Origin: JBAXGW01 sp037139195
GTDB taxonomy: Bacteria; Bacteroidota; Bacteroidia; Bacteroidales; JAHJDW01
Direction of reading: 5' to 3'
Assembly: GCA_037139195.1 (NCBI GenBank)
Contig: JBAXGW010000012.1
Location: forward strand, 1 to 64,000
Length of the DNA: 64,000 nucleotides
Part shown: piece by piece, positions 35,065 through 45,763 of the stretch
Layout: each line of letters starts with the position of its first letter
Numbering within the stretch: position 1 is the stretch's first letter
Notes under the pieces: model-generated
Databases searched by the model: none
The model's input: the letters and a program-made list of their open reading frames with translations, nothing else
What the model was told of the DNA's origin: nothing
Translations under genes and position numbers: made by a program

Positions 35065-36168
35065 TTAGTAGCTGTCGTAAATAATATTGCTCCAAGTAAA
35101 GTACACAGAGCCGTTGTCGTCATATATTCCACCCCAGTCGCTATTTGCAGGATTTGTTGAGCTGTTATCTCCATTTGTGTCGCCTTTCTTGGCGTCGTCT
35201 TTATAAGATGTGAAGTACACATTAGTTCCATTGTAATTTTGAATATTTGATGAGCCATCAGCACATACAATTACAGAAGAAGGTGTGAATTTTAAAGTCA
35301 CATTATCAGCTAAAGTTAAATGGAAGGTACTATTTATCCATAAATCATTATCGTCAATAATATATGCAACTTCTGTTTCAGACCAGCTTATCTCAGAATC
35401 AATATGGTTGATAGATTCAACATAAATACCGTTATATGTATTTGCTTGAGATGTATTTGATGGATTATGGAAAATATTTGAATCATCCAGACTAAAAAGC
35501 GTACTAATACTTAATGGGCGAATATTATCGTAAAAAATATTGTTTTGAATTACGGTTCCAGCTTCTGCGTTACTTGCATCTAAAGCTCCAAAATTCATAG
35601 ATCCATCGCTTCCATCATTATGTGCAAATGTACAATTAGTAACTGTTGCAGTGCTACTATAAATTTCTAATGTGTTTGAATTTGAACCGCTGCCACCGTA
35701 TAAGAACTCACAATAATTAAATAATGAACTGTTTAATCCATTTGTTCCAATGCGTCCCCAGTCTTTTCTGGCAGGAGATGTAGCTGTTCCGTCTCCGTTA
35801 TTATCTCCGCCGTGTTCATCATCTTTGTACGAAGTAAATATAATATGTTTTGCATCTGTTCCATCTGCATTAATAGTGCCAGTGCCTCCTAAAGTCATAA
35901 ATGCCCCTGAAGGATGAAATTTAACTATTACACCTGGTTCAATTGTGAGGGTATTATTAACATAGAAATCATTTTTTTTAATTATATAAATTTTTCCATC
36001 AAGCCAAGTTGTTGGTGCGTCTATGTTTTCGGTAACTTCAATGATGTTTGAAACACTAGGAGTTGGATTTGGTGTGGGAGTTGGGGTTGCTTCGTCGTCA
36101 TTGTTGCAACTGACGATAAAAAAAAATATTACAAATAAAGTAGATAAAATGATTTTTTTTGTTTTCAT
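35065..36168 (-). CDS. lipoprotein with duplicated beta-helix-like modules
   Basis: 367 residues. Lipobox IVSCNND (mature from Cys21) and a Thr-Pro linker follow. Two copies of a module can be seen: an N-terminal one with LTIEPGVIVKFHPSG, IIFTSYKDDEHGGDNNGDG and DWGRI, and a C-terminal one with LTLADNVTLKFTPSS, VYFTSYKDDAKKGDTNGDN and DWGGI. Between them lie parallel-beta-helix-like segments (CTFAHNDGSDGS, NNIFYDN). Probably anchored in the outer membrane and calcium-binding through its Asp/Asn-rich turns. Function unknown. Confidence 0.72.
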   Translation of the reverse strand: MKTKKIILSTLFVIFFFIVSCNNDDEATPTPTPNPTPSVSNIIEVTENIDAPTTWLDGKIYIIKKNDFYVNNTLTIEPGVIVKFHPSGAFMTLGGTGTINADGTDAKHIIFTSYKDDEHGGDNNGDGTATSPARKDWGRIGTNGLNSSLFNYCEFLYGGSGSNSNTLEIYSSTATVTNCTFAHNDGSDGSMNFGALDASNAEAGTVIQNNIFYDNIRPLSISTLFSLDDSNIFHNPSNTSQANTYNGIYVESINHIDSEISWSETEVAYIIDDNDLWINSTFHLTLADNVTLKFTPSSVIVCADGSSNIQNYNGTNVYFTSYKDDAKKGDTNGDNSSTNPANSDWGGIYDDNGSVYFTWSNIIYDSY

Positions 36169-36205
36169 GTGAGTGGTAGTTTTATTTGCTAATGAATTTT
36201 CTTTT

Positions 36206-36415
36206 TTAATTAATTTTTTTCGTTTCCTTAATTCCTTTGATAAGCAAAATCAATCCAATTATTTCTAACATAGCCCCAATAACAGTTAATACTCCTGAAA
36301 TATCATTTAACAATTCAGTATTATTTTGTTTTCCTAAAAGAGAAATTATTGTTCGCTGAAAACCCAGAGAAAATCCTATTATTAGAAGTATAAGACCATT
36401 TTGTTTCTTTTTCAT
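36206..36415 (-). CDS. small two-span membrane protein
   Basis: 69 residues. Basic MKKKQNG start, a hydrophobic segment of about 17 residues, a short loop (LGKQNNTELLNDISG), a second hydrophobic segment and a KGIKETKK tail. No family recognised. It lies 37 bases upstream of the lipoprotein gene on the same strand and may be co-transcribed with it. Confidence 0.5.
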   Translation of the reverse strand: MKKKQNGLILLIIGFSLGFQRTIISLLGKQNNTELLNDISGVLTVIGAMLEIIGLILLIKGIKETKKIN

Positions 36416-36558
36416 ATTTTATTTTTTTATAAAAATAGATAATAATTTATGGCTATTTCAATAAAATTGAAAATAAGTAGTTTAGTATTTGGTTGAAGCA
36501 AAAGTAAACAAAAAAAATTAAAATACGTTTTTATATGTAAAAAACATGTTTTTAAGCA

Positions 36559-36592
36559 AAAAAAAACTCCCATTTAAGGGAGTTTTTTTTTT
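36559..36592. terminator. intrinsic terminator after gdhA
   Basis: Arms AAAAAACTCCC and GGGAGTTTTTT, 6-base loop, long A-run on the left and T-run on the right. Works for leftward gdhA; also suits the opposite direction. Confidence 0.85.
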
Positions 36593-36607
36593 AAAAGAAA
36601 TGTATTA

Positions 36608-37945
<1,338 letters not shown>

Positions 37946-38118
37946 AACTCTAATAATTTATTGGTTAGTAATAGAACTTTGTATTCTATTAAAATTGGGA
38001 CGAAATTACTTCGATTTGTACAATCCACCAAATATTTTTCAAAAAATTTTTATTTTTATTTGTTAATTTATTAACAATGCTTTTTTTTTAACAAAAAATG
38101 GGCTTAAACGCCCTGTTA

Positions 38119-41091
38119 TTAAGGCTTGAAAATTATTCCTAATCCCTTCCGTCCGTCAATTTTTATATTTAAAGCATTATCGAAGCGAATATGTCGAATA
38201 TACTGATTTTCAAAAATGCAGTTTTGTTTGCCTAGAAAATCTATATCGTAATATCCATCATTTATAAATGGATTTATAGTAAAATAACCCATTCCAAGTG
38301 ATGTTAAATTTTGAAAAAAATGTGTACCTTGGCTTGGTTCTATTCTGAAGTTGTTCAACCCTGATTCAGTTATTAGTTGAGCTCCTGAAATCTGCGACCA
38401 TTTTACTGGAATACCGAGCCAAGGATCGCTAGAACCCCAACGACCTGGTCCAACTAATATGTATTTTCTTTTGTTTTTAATGAGTTCTTGGTTTATATTT
38501 CCAATTTCATCTGCAATTAACTGGGTTTTTGATGCGTCAAATGCCTCCGGTTTTACATAAACAAAGTCGAAAATATCGGTGAAGCTACCATTACCTAGAC
38601 ATTTTTTTGAAATTAATATTGTTTCTGATTCTTTTATTTCATTTAAATTAATATCGATTGATTCGCTGCCATGAACAATTGGGCGTATTTGAAGGAAGTT
38701 AAATAGCTTTGGTTCGCCTTTAGGTACATTGAAATTTATGGCAAATTCAATTTCAACAGGGCAGTTCATTTCTCGTTCCCCTGTTTCAAGTAAATTACAT
38801 AATATGTCAGCCAAAGGGAATGAATTATATTTTAATATATTATCAAATGTAACTACCCTTAACCCTCGTTCATTTGAACCAGGTTGAAGTGTATTGTTTT
38901 CTCTGTCTAAAACTGAAATTGCCATGTGCAATGCTTGATCATTTTCTGCAACTGAAATTGGTAATTTCAATAAATTGGCTCCTTCGTCAATATTCGGTTT
39001 GTAACTTTTGGTTTCTAAATTAATGGCATAGAATTCCTTCTGTGCATCTTTAATAGCATATTCTGTTGAAGAAAGCTGAACTATTTTTTTTGGATATTTT
39101 GGTGAAAACCTTAAAGTTGTACCTCCGTCAACAATTGTTTTACCTAGTCCAAATGCAATATTTGCAACGCCATCTTTACTGTTTTCGGCTTCAATAGGGT
39201 AGAAGTTGTATGAACGAGCCACACCTGAGAGAGATGGATAATAGAGTTTGCCGTAGTCAGTTCCTGTTACTTCCTGTAAAACAACACCCATTTTTTCTTC
39301 ATCTATCATACTTGAAGTGGCAGCCATATATGCTTTGCTTTCTTTGAAAAATACCGAAGCCCAAACGCTTTTTATAGCGTTGTATAATTCTCGTCTACGT
39401 GCGATGGTGTCTTCATCATTATTTGGGATAAGATAAGTTGAGTAAATGCCCGCAAATGGTTGATAAAATGAGTCTTCTAATAAACTAGATGAGCGGACAG
39501 CTATAGGCTTTTGAGTATTTTCAATATATGAGCGTAAATCGCTTAAAACACGTTTTGGCAGCTTTCCAGAAATAAAATGATTTAATATTTCTTCATCGCT
39601 AATATCTGATAATGCAATTTTATAAAGGTTGTTTTTCTGCATGAATTCGTCAAATACATCGGTGCAAACTACAACTGTATTAGGAATTGTAATTACAACA
39701 TCATCAAACTTATTTATTATCATATTCTTTTTCAGAATAGTGTCAATAAATGCTAATCCACGAGCTTTTCCGCCTAAAGAACCATCGCCAATACGTGAAA
39801 ATACAACATAGTTGTCAAATTTATCTTTATCAAATTTCGCAATCTGACCCCGACTTTTAGTTACACGATAACCAACTATTGTGTCGAACATTGATTTTTT
39901 CATTGCATAAATACTGTCGTAATCGCTACATTTTCTAGGTTCCATTAATCGAGCTAAAGAAAACATTGACCTGGTTTTTAGCCATTTAGAAAAGTGATTG
40001 TTATTTGCATGAAAGGCAACACTGTCGTCAGGTATTTGCATTATTACTTGCTGTAACGATTTTAAATCGGAAGCAGTATTGATTACTTTATTGGTTTTAG
40101 GGTCTCTAAACAAGAAATCCCCAAATAAGAATTGCTCTTTTAAGTATTCAGTTAATTCTGGAATAAGTGTTTTTGAGTATTTATCAAGAAAGTGGGCTCC
40201 TAAATTTTTTGCAGTTTCGCTGTGTTCAATATCTGACGATTGTAATACAAAAGGAATAGAGGTATCTTGACTCATTACTAACTCACAAAATTTAATTCCA
40301 GCTCTTTCGTCTTGAATTCCGTGGTTTTTAAAAGAAATATCAGAAATAATTCCAAGTAAATTAGTTTTATATTTATTATATAATGTAATTGCATCTTCAA
40401 GATTACTTGCTAGCAAAAGTTTTGGTCGTCCTCTTTTACGCATAGTTTTTTGATGATGATTTAATCCATCAGCAGTAAGGGCTTCAGATTGCTGTAGTAA
40501 AATTCTATAGATGTTTGGTAAATATGAAGAATAATATCGAATTGAATCTTCAACAAGGATAATACACTGTGTTCCAATATTGTTTATATCATTTTCTGCA
40601 TTCATCTTGTCTTCTAGCAGTTTTACTATTGCCATAAGCAAGCTAGAATTGTTTAACCAACAAAAAACATAATCAATTGAAGTTAAATTTTCATTTTCTA
40701 TTTTCTCGGTAACTTTTCGGGTAAAGTGAGTTAACAGAACGATGGGAATATCATTATGTTTCGATTTTAAATCATTTGCAATACCGATGGTGTCATGCTT
40801 GTCAATACTTAGCATCATGATAATCAGGTCGTACGAGCGTTCTTTTAAGCTTTCAAGAGCTTCTTCACGAGTTGATACTTGTGCGAATTTAGGTGGATAC
40901 CTTAAATTTAGAGATACATATTCGGTGAATATTTGTTCATCAATTCTACCATCTTCTTCAAGCATGAAAGCATCGTAATTGCTGCAAACTAGTAAAACAT
41001 TTATAATGCGGTGTTGCATTAATTTTTCAAACGATGTATCTGCGAAAATATAATCAAAATTAACTTTAGAATTTTTTTTTGTAATCATCAT
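38119..41091 (-). CDS. receiver-domain protein fused to PEP/pyruvate-binding (PEP synthase-like) domain
   Basis: 990 residues. Residues ~30-160 look like a receiver whose phospho-acceptor position holds Met (LIIMMLSI). Residues ~175-320 form a second receiver with ED at 181-182, D251 (GIISDISF) and K in FLDKYSK. The rest is the NTP-grasp PEP/pyruvate-binding domain of PEP synthase and PPDK: GSLGGKARGLAFID, IAVRSSSLLEDSFYQPFAGIYST and MNCPVEIEFAI. The swivelling phosphohistidine domain and the PEP TIM-barrel are missing. So it can bind nucleotide and perhaps phosphorylate something, but cannot be a normal PEP synthase. Regulatory function inferred. Single gene. Confidence 0.75.
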   Translation of the reverse strand: MMITKKNSKVNFDYIFADTSFEKLMQHRIINVLLVCSNYDAFMLEEDGRIDEQIFTEYVSLNLRYPPKFAQVSTREEALESLKERSYDLIIMMLSIDKHDTIGIANDLKSKHNDIPIVLLTHFTRKVTEKIENENLTSIDYVFCWLNNSSLLMAIVKLLEDKMNAENDINNIGTQCIILVEDSIRYYSSYLPNIYRILLQQSEALTADGLNHHQKTMRKRGRPKLLLASNLEDAITLYNKYKTNLLGIISDISFKNHGIQDERAGIKFCELVMSQDTSIPFVLQSSDIEHSETAKNLGAHFLDKYSKTLIPELTEYLKEQFLFGDFLFRDPKTNKVINTASDLKSLQQVIMQIPDDSVAFHANNNHFSKWLKTRSMFSLARLMEPRKCSDYDSIYAMKKSMFDTIVGYRVTKSRGQIAKFDKDKFDNYVVFSRIGDGSLGGKARGLAFIDTILKKNMIINKFDDVVITIPNTVVVCTDVFDEFMQKNNLYKIALSDISDEEILNHFISGKLPKRVLSDLRSYIENTQKPIAVRSSSLLEDSFYQPFAGIYSTYLIPNNDEDTIARRRELYNAIKSVWASVFFKESKAYMAATSSMIDEEKMGVVLQEVTGTDYGKLYYPSLSGVARSYNFYPIEAENSKDGVANIAFGLGKTIVDGGTTLRFSPKYPKKIVQLSSTEYAIKDAQKEFYAINLETKSYKPNIDEGANLLKLPISVAENDQALHMAISVLDRENNTLQPGSNERGLRVVTFDNILKYNSFPLADILCNLLETGEREMNCPVEIEFAINFNVPKGEPKLFNFLQIRPIVHGSESIDINLNEIKESETILISKKCLGNGSFTDIFDFVYVKPEAFDASKTQLIADEIGNINQELIKNKRKYILVGPGRWGSSDPWLGIPVKWSQISGAQLITESGLNNFRIEPSQGTHFFQNLTSLGMGYFTINPFINDGYYDIDFLGKQNCIFENQYIRHIRFDNALNIKIDGRKGLGIIFKP

Positions 41092-41305
41092 ATATCAAAA
41101 GCGTTATTAATTATCAGAACTTTTTTTTGCAATTTATTAATTGTAGAATGAAAACAAATTTAACTATTTAAATGCTATTTTTTTTACTTCTTATTAAAAT
41201 ATTGAAATAAAAGTCTGTTTAAATATGGTATTAACAATAAAAATATCATTCAAGAGAATATGAAAAATAATTTATTAATTTTGTTTTTTCGTAGAAAGAA
41301 CAATT

Positions 41306-42745
41306 ATGTTATTCAATTCGCTTGCATTTTTAATATTTTTCCCAATAGTTATTCTGTTGTATTTTTTATTTCCACACAAATACAGATGGCTTTTATTATT
41401 GATTGCAAGTGTATTTTTTTACATGTTTTTTATACCATACTTTATCCTCATTCTCGTAGGAACTATTCTTGTTGATTATTTTGCTGGTATTTTGATTGAA
41501 AAATCTAAAACTAAATCAGAAAAGCGATGGTGGCTTATTGCCAGTTTAATTGCAAATATTGGTTGTTTAGCAGTTTTTAAATACTACAATTTTGCAAACG
41601 ATAATATTTCGGCTTTAATGCAGTTTTTTGGGATGAAAAATCCAATACCTTTTCTAAGTATTATTTTGCCAATTGGCTTGTCGTTTCATACTTTTCAAGC
41701 TATGAGTTATACGATAGAAGTTTATCGTAGTAATTTCAAAGCCGAAAAACATTTTGGTTATTATGCGCTTTATGTATTATATTTTCCTCAACTTGTTGCA
41801 GGTCCTATAGAACGACCTCAAAATGTTTTGCCACAATTGCATCAACCTGTTTTATGGAATAATGAACGCATTATTAGTGGGTTTCGACTAGTTTTATGGG
41901 GGTTGTTCAAAAAAGTTGTAATTGCCGACCGACTTTCTCTTTTTGTTGGGAATGCTTATACATTGCCGCATGAAAGTAATCCGTCGCAATTACTATTTGC
42001 TACATACATGTTTGCTTTTCAAATTTATTGCGATTTTAGTGGATATTCTGATATAGCAATAGGCTCTTCTCGAATATTAGGGATTAATTTAATGAAAAAC
42101 TTTAATAATCCATATATCGCAACTAGTATTCAGGATTTTTGGAGAAGGTGGCATATTTCTTTGTCTACATGGTTTCGCGACTATTTATATATTCCTTTAG
42201 GTGGAAGTAAAAAAGGTAAGAATAAATATCTTTTAAATTTATTAATCATTTTTGTCGTAAGTGGAGTTTGGCATGGAGCCAACTGGACTTATGTGGTTTG
42301 GGGAAGTCTACATGCTATATTTCAGATATTTACGGTTCTGCTTCCAAAGCGTTATAGTTTGATTAAAGATGAAAGCAAATTATATTATTTCAAGAAAGCA
42401 TTTTATATGTTTTTAACTTTTCAAGCCGTATGTCTTGCGTGGGTGTTTTTTAGGGTTGACACAGTAAGCAATGGAATGTTTATTATTAATGAGATTTTGT
42501 TTTTTGTAAAAGATATTTTTATTCATCCAATTACATTTGCTGGTAAATGCTATTATAATATTGCTTCAATTGGTGCAATTTCATGGTTGCTCATAATATC
42601 GCTATTGATATTTGAGAGTAAAATAGATATAAGTAAGTTATCAAAAAGCAGCTTTGGAAATTATGCTTTCTTCATTTTCATGATTTTGATAATATCAATA
42701 CTTGGAAAATCAACACAAGAAATGTTTATTTACTTTCAGTTCTAA
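41306..42745 (+). CDS. MBOAT-family O-acyltransferase (AlgI/DltB-like)
   Basis: 479 residues, about ten membrane spans. PQLVAGPIERPQNVLPQL, the FQIYCDFSGYSDIAIG motif, DFWRRWHISLSTWFRDYLYIPLGG and the catalytic His in VSGVWHGANWTYV are diagnostic of AlgI-type acyltransferases. It passes acyl groups, often acetyl, across the membrane to polysaccharide or other acceptors. The next gene is an SGNH-like partner, as in alginate and Dlt systems. TAATTTTG at 41276-41283 is the probable -7 element. Confidence 0.9.
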   Translation: MLFNSLAFLIFFPIVILLYFLFPHKYRWLLLLIASVFFYMFFIPYFILILVGTILVDYFAGILIEKSKTKSEKRWWLIASLIANIGCLAVFKYYNFANDNISALMQFFGMKNPIPFLSIILPIGLSFHTFQAMSYTIEVYRSNFKAEKHFGYYALYVLYFPQLVAGPIERPQNVLPQLHQPVLWNNERIISGFRLVLWGLFKKVVIADRLSLFVGNAYTLPHESNPSQLLFATYMFAFQIYCDFSGYSDIAIGSSRILGINLMKNFNNPYIATSIQDFWRRWHISLSTWFRDYLYIPLGGSKKGKNKYLLNLLIIFVVSGVWHGANWTYVVWGSLHAIFQIFTVLLPKRYSLIKDESKLYYFKKAFYMFLTFQAVCLAWVFFRVDTVSNGMFIINEILFFVKDIFIHPITFAGKCYYNIASIGAISWLLIISLLIFESKIDISKLSKSSFGNYAFFIFMILIISILGKSTQEMFIYFQF

Positions 42746-42752
42746 TTATTCT

Positions 42753-43682
42753 ATGAAAACAGCAAAATATTTTTTAAAATTTCTAATTGTTTTTATAGTT
42801 TCTTACTATTTGATATATAGTATTTTATTGCTTATTCCGATAAAAGGGAAGCCGATTCTAAAAATATTGAAATCTGAAATGATATGGAGCAGGGATTTGT
42901 TTGAATTGACTATAAATGGATTTCCGAAAGATTCAAATTTTGATATCCAGTTTTATGGTTCATCCCACACATATAGGTCGTTTGACCCTAAAATATTCGA
43001 AAATGCAGGGTATATTTGCTATAATTGGGGTTCGTCTTCGCAAACTCCTAAAAACACTTTGGCTTTAATCGAAGAATATTCTAGAAACACCAGTAATATT
43101 ATACTTGAAGTATATCCTATTAATTTCACATTAGCAGGGACTGAATGTGCTTGGGATATGATTGCTTCCCCGCTTTCTAATAAAACAATTTTGAAAGAAT
43201 GCTTAATACAAAACGATTTACGCTGTTGGCAATTGTTTAGTATTCGTCCTATTATTCAAAAGATGCTTGCAAACACACCTCAGCCATCAAACAAGAGCTT
43301 TTATAAAGGATATGCTGAAACGGTTGATTCTGCCGGAAAATTAAGCACTTATCAAAAATATACTGTTTTAGATTCAAAATTAAAAATGCAAATGGATTAT
43401 CTTGAAAAGATAATTAGATATTGTAAAAATCAGAATAAGAATTTAATTTTAGTATGTGCACCAGTACCTAGCAAACTTGCGATAGATGGAGAAGATAAAT
43501 GGGAACTTGCAATAACAGAAATATGTGCGAAATATTCGATTCAGTTTATAAATATGCTGCGAAAGCATAATTTAAGTGATGAAAATCATTTTTTTGATGA
43601 CGACCATCTTAATAAAGAGGGCGTTAGAATTTTTAACGACACATTAATTAATATTTTTGAAAAGCGAAAACTATTGAAGTAA
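42753..43682 (+). CDS. SGNH-hydrolase-like partner of the MBOAT acyltransferase
   Basis: 309 residues from the ATG at 42753, 7 bases after the MBOAT stop; an upstream in-frame start would overlap the MBOAT gene. One membrane anchor (about residues 9-28), then an extracytoplasmic domain with FYGSSHTYRSFD (Ser of block I), YNWGSSSQTPKN and DENHFFDDDHLNKEG (Asp-His of block V). This is the layout of AlgX/AlgJ/DltD-type enzymes that finish O-acetylation outside the cell. The acceptor may be the polysaccharide encoded downstream. Confidence 0.72.
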   Translation: MKTAKYFLKFLIVFIVSYYLIYSILLLIPIKGKPILKILKSEMIWSRDLFELTINGFPKDSNFDIQFYGSSHTYRSFDPKIFENAGYICYNWGSSSQTPKNTLALIEEYSRNTSNIILEVYPINFTLAGTECAWDMIASPLSNKTILKECLIQNDLRCWQLFSIRPIIQKMLANTPQPSNKSFYKGYAETVDSAGKLSTYQKYTVLDSKLKMQMDYLEKIIRYCKNQNKNLILVCAPVPSKLAIDGEDKWELAITEICAKYSIQFINMLRKHNLSDENHFFDDDHLNKEGVRIFNDTLINIFEKRKLLK

Positions 43683-43746
43683 ACAGAAAAAATGAACCAA
43701 GTATTTTTTGTTGTTGTTTTCCCAGTATTAAACAATAATTTTAAAA

Positions 43747-44442
43747 TCAAATTTTATTGTTTTTTGATATCTTGTAAGTAATTGCAAATAACAAATTTAT
43801 TGAGTTTGTTGTTATATTTCCACCTAAGTTGTACCCTGTTGAATTTTTGTTTGCATCAGCTGATATGTTTTGTATGCCGAAATTTTCTCTCAATTCACAA
43901 GAAATTGCTAGTTTGCTTTTTATAGGAACAGATAAGCCCAATCCAAGAGTTCCACCATAGTCAAATCGCATTACATTTTTTGTTTGAACAAGGCTCTCTT
44001 TTGAGGCAGAGCCCTCATATAAAACATTAGAAGAAGCTTTTATTAAATAACTAATAAATGGACCTGCGTTTACGAAAAATTTAAGTTTGTTACCTGTGTT
44101 TGCTCGAAGTAGAATTGCGGTTGATAAATAATCAAATTGATTTACTGCTGTGTGAAAACCATATCCGTATGGATGATAGCCTACGTCTTGATAATGACCA
44201 TATTTAGAAAATCCTTTTCTTTCATAAGAGAGGTTTGTGTGAATTGATAGCCTTTTATTTAAATTTTGCTGCAATATTATACCTCCTGAATATCCGGTAA
44301 TGGCTTTTCCTCTTGTTCCGAAAATTGTAGTTATACTTGGGCTACCACTTATGCCAATTTCTGTTGTTTTGTTTTGAGCATTAGCAAAATTGCAAAATAA
44401 AATAAATGCAACAGTTAGTAATTCAAGGAGTTTTTTTTTCAT
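43747..44442 (-). CDS. outer-membrane beta-barrel protein (PorT-like), paralog of 56716-57396
   Basis: 231 residues from the ATG at 44442; a TTG two codons upstream is less likely. Signal peptide cut after NAQ (about residue 22). EIGISGSPSITTIFG, LSIHTNLSYERKGF, VNAGPFISYLIKAS and the late INLLFAITYKI are shared with the protein at 56716-57396. The pattern is OMP_b-brl_2. It is the last gene of the polysaccharide region and may serve in the outer membrane for export or assembly; role unproven. Confidence 0.72.
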   Translation of the reverse strand: MKKKLLELLTVAFILFCNFANAQNKTTEIGISGSPSITTIFGTRGKAITGYSGGIILQQNLNKRLSIHTNLSYERKGFSKYGHYQDVGYHPYGYGFHTAVNQFDYLSTAILLRANTGNKLKFFVNAGPFISYLIKASSNVLYEGSASKESLVQTKNVMRFDYGGTLGLGLSVPIKSKLAISCELRENFGIQNISADANKNSTGYNLGGNITTNSINLLFAITYKISKNNKI

Positions 44443-44503
44443 AATCAATAATACTTGATTTTTTTCTTATAAAACGAAAGTTGTAATAATTTATTGTTGA
44501 AAA

Positions 44504-45763
44504 TCATTTTATAATTTCATTTTTTTTATTGAAATTGCCTTGAAAAAACAGCAATGAATTCATAAACCCATAGAACAAAACTCCGGAACGTGTATTAAAC
44601 ATTGATTCGGTAAGGATATTTATAGAAAAAATTAGTATGAATATCAAATACACGATATTGTTTGTTTTATAAGCAAAATACATTGGAATAATTAAACAGA
44701 GAATAAATATGCTAAATCCAAACAAACCCAACTCAACAAAAGTTTGGAGAAATTGATTGTGTGCATTTAATTTTAATTCGGCAGCTGAATACGCTTTTCT
44801 TTCTTTGTATTTTTCTATTAAATGTTCTTTTGCATCTCCGTTACCAGTGCCAAAAATAAAATTTTCATTAATTATTTCTAATGAGCTTTTCCATGTTGCT
44901 AGTCTTGTGCTACTTGGACTATTCTCAATATTCTCGCCCTTGCTCTTTGTTGAAATAAATTCTGTTATTGCCGTTTTTATTCGCAATGTAGAAAACGGAA
45001 CCATTTGAAAAAAAATAATTAATGCAATAATAAATACTGTGCTAATTTTTAGGGCTAAAAAATATTTTTTTCTTGCTATTACTATGTAAGCTATTGCTGA
45101 AATTAAAATTAATAGCAAAGTAATAATCCCAGTTTTAGAGCTTAAAAGCACGATGGCAGAAACAAAATATGCTATAATACCCCATAATATTAATTTTGTT
45201 AGACCCGAAATATTTAGATATCCATTAATCATTTTTAAAACTAAAATAGCGATAGCCAAATTTAAGTACATCGAAAAATAAGTCGGGTGAAAAAGTATAG
45301 AAAACCGAGTGTAATAAAAACAATAAATATCTTGCTGAACATTGTAAAACCAGTAAGTTGCATAAACAAAGCAAATAGAAACCGCAACAAAACAACCAAT
45401 TATATATGCTGACAAAGAATTTAATTTAAGTTTGTTCTCCGCTTTAGGCAAGCAAAATAGAATTAAAGGAAACAGGAGAATTGATAATTTAACTTCCAAA
45501 TCAAACAAAGCAACAGGTTTGTTGCTTGAATAAAGAAAACCAATAAAGGAAGCTAAATATGGCAAAATGAATAGAAAAACCCATCTTTTATTAATGCTAA
45601 ATTCAATTGAGCCATTTGATATATAATGGAGTATGCTTGTAATAACTGTTGGAATAAGTATAATAGTAAATGCTGCATGATTTATTGGCAATAAAAAACT
45701 AAGCAAAATTAATTCTGCAAAAAAAAGGTTTTGTATTATAATACTATAATTTTTTTTAGCCAT
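44504..45763 (-). CDS. O-antigen ligase-like membrane protein (WaaL/Wzy_C)
   Basis: 419 residues from the ATG at 45763, whose first 8 bases overlap the stop of the WecA-like gene; an upstream start would lengthen the overlap. About eleven spans. A periplasmic loop with SSTRLATWKSSLEIINENFIFGTGNGDAK and a later AHNQFLQTFVELGLFG carry the Arg, Gly and His features of the Wzy_C/WaaL family. It joins finished polysaccharide to lipid A-core or polymerises units. Confidence 0.82.
   Translation of the reverse strand: MAKKNYSIIIQNLFFAELILLSFLLPINHAAFTIILIPTVITSILHYISNGSIEFSINKRWVFLFILPYLASFIGFLYSSNKPVALFDLEVKLSILLFPLILFCLPKAENKLKLNSLSAYIIGCFVAVSICFVYATYWFYNVQQDIYCFYYTRFSILFHPTYFSMYLNLAIAILVLKMINGYLNISGLTKLILWGIIAYFVSAIVLLSSKTGIITLLLILISAIAYIVIARKKYFLALKISTVFIIALIIFFQMVPFSTLRIKTAITEFISTKSKGENIENSPSSTRLATWKSSLEIINENFIFGTGNGDAKEHLIEKYKERKAYSAAELKLNAHNQFLQTFVELGLFGFSIFILCLIIPMYFAYKTNNIVYLIFILIFSINILTESMFNTRSGVLFYGFMNSLLFFQGNFNKKNEIIK

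Noticed and set aside
42702..42752. Upstream start for the SGNH-like protein
   Set aside because: It lies inside the MBOAT gene and adds a non-hydrophobic segment before the membrane anchor; ATG at 42753 fits better.
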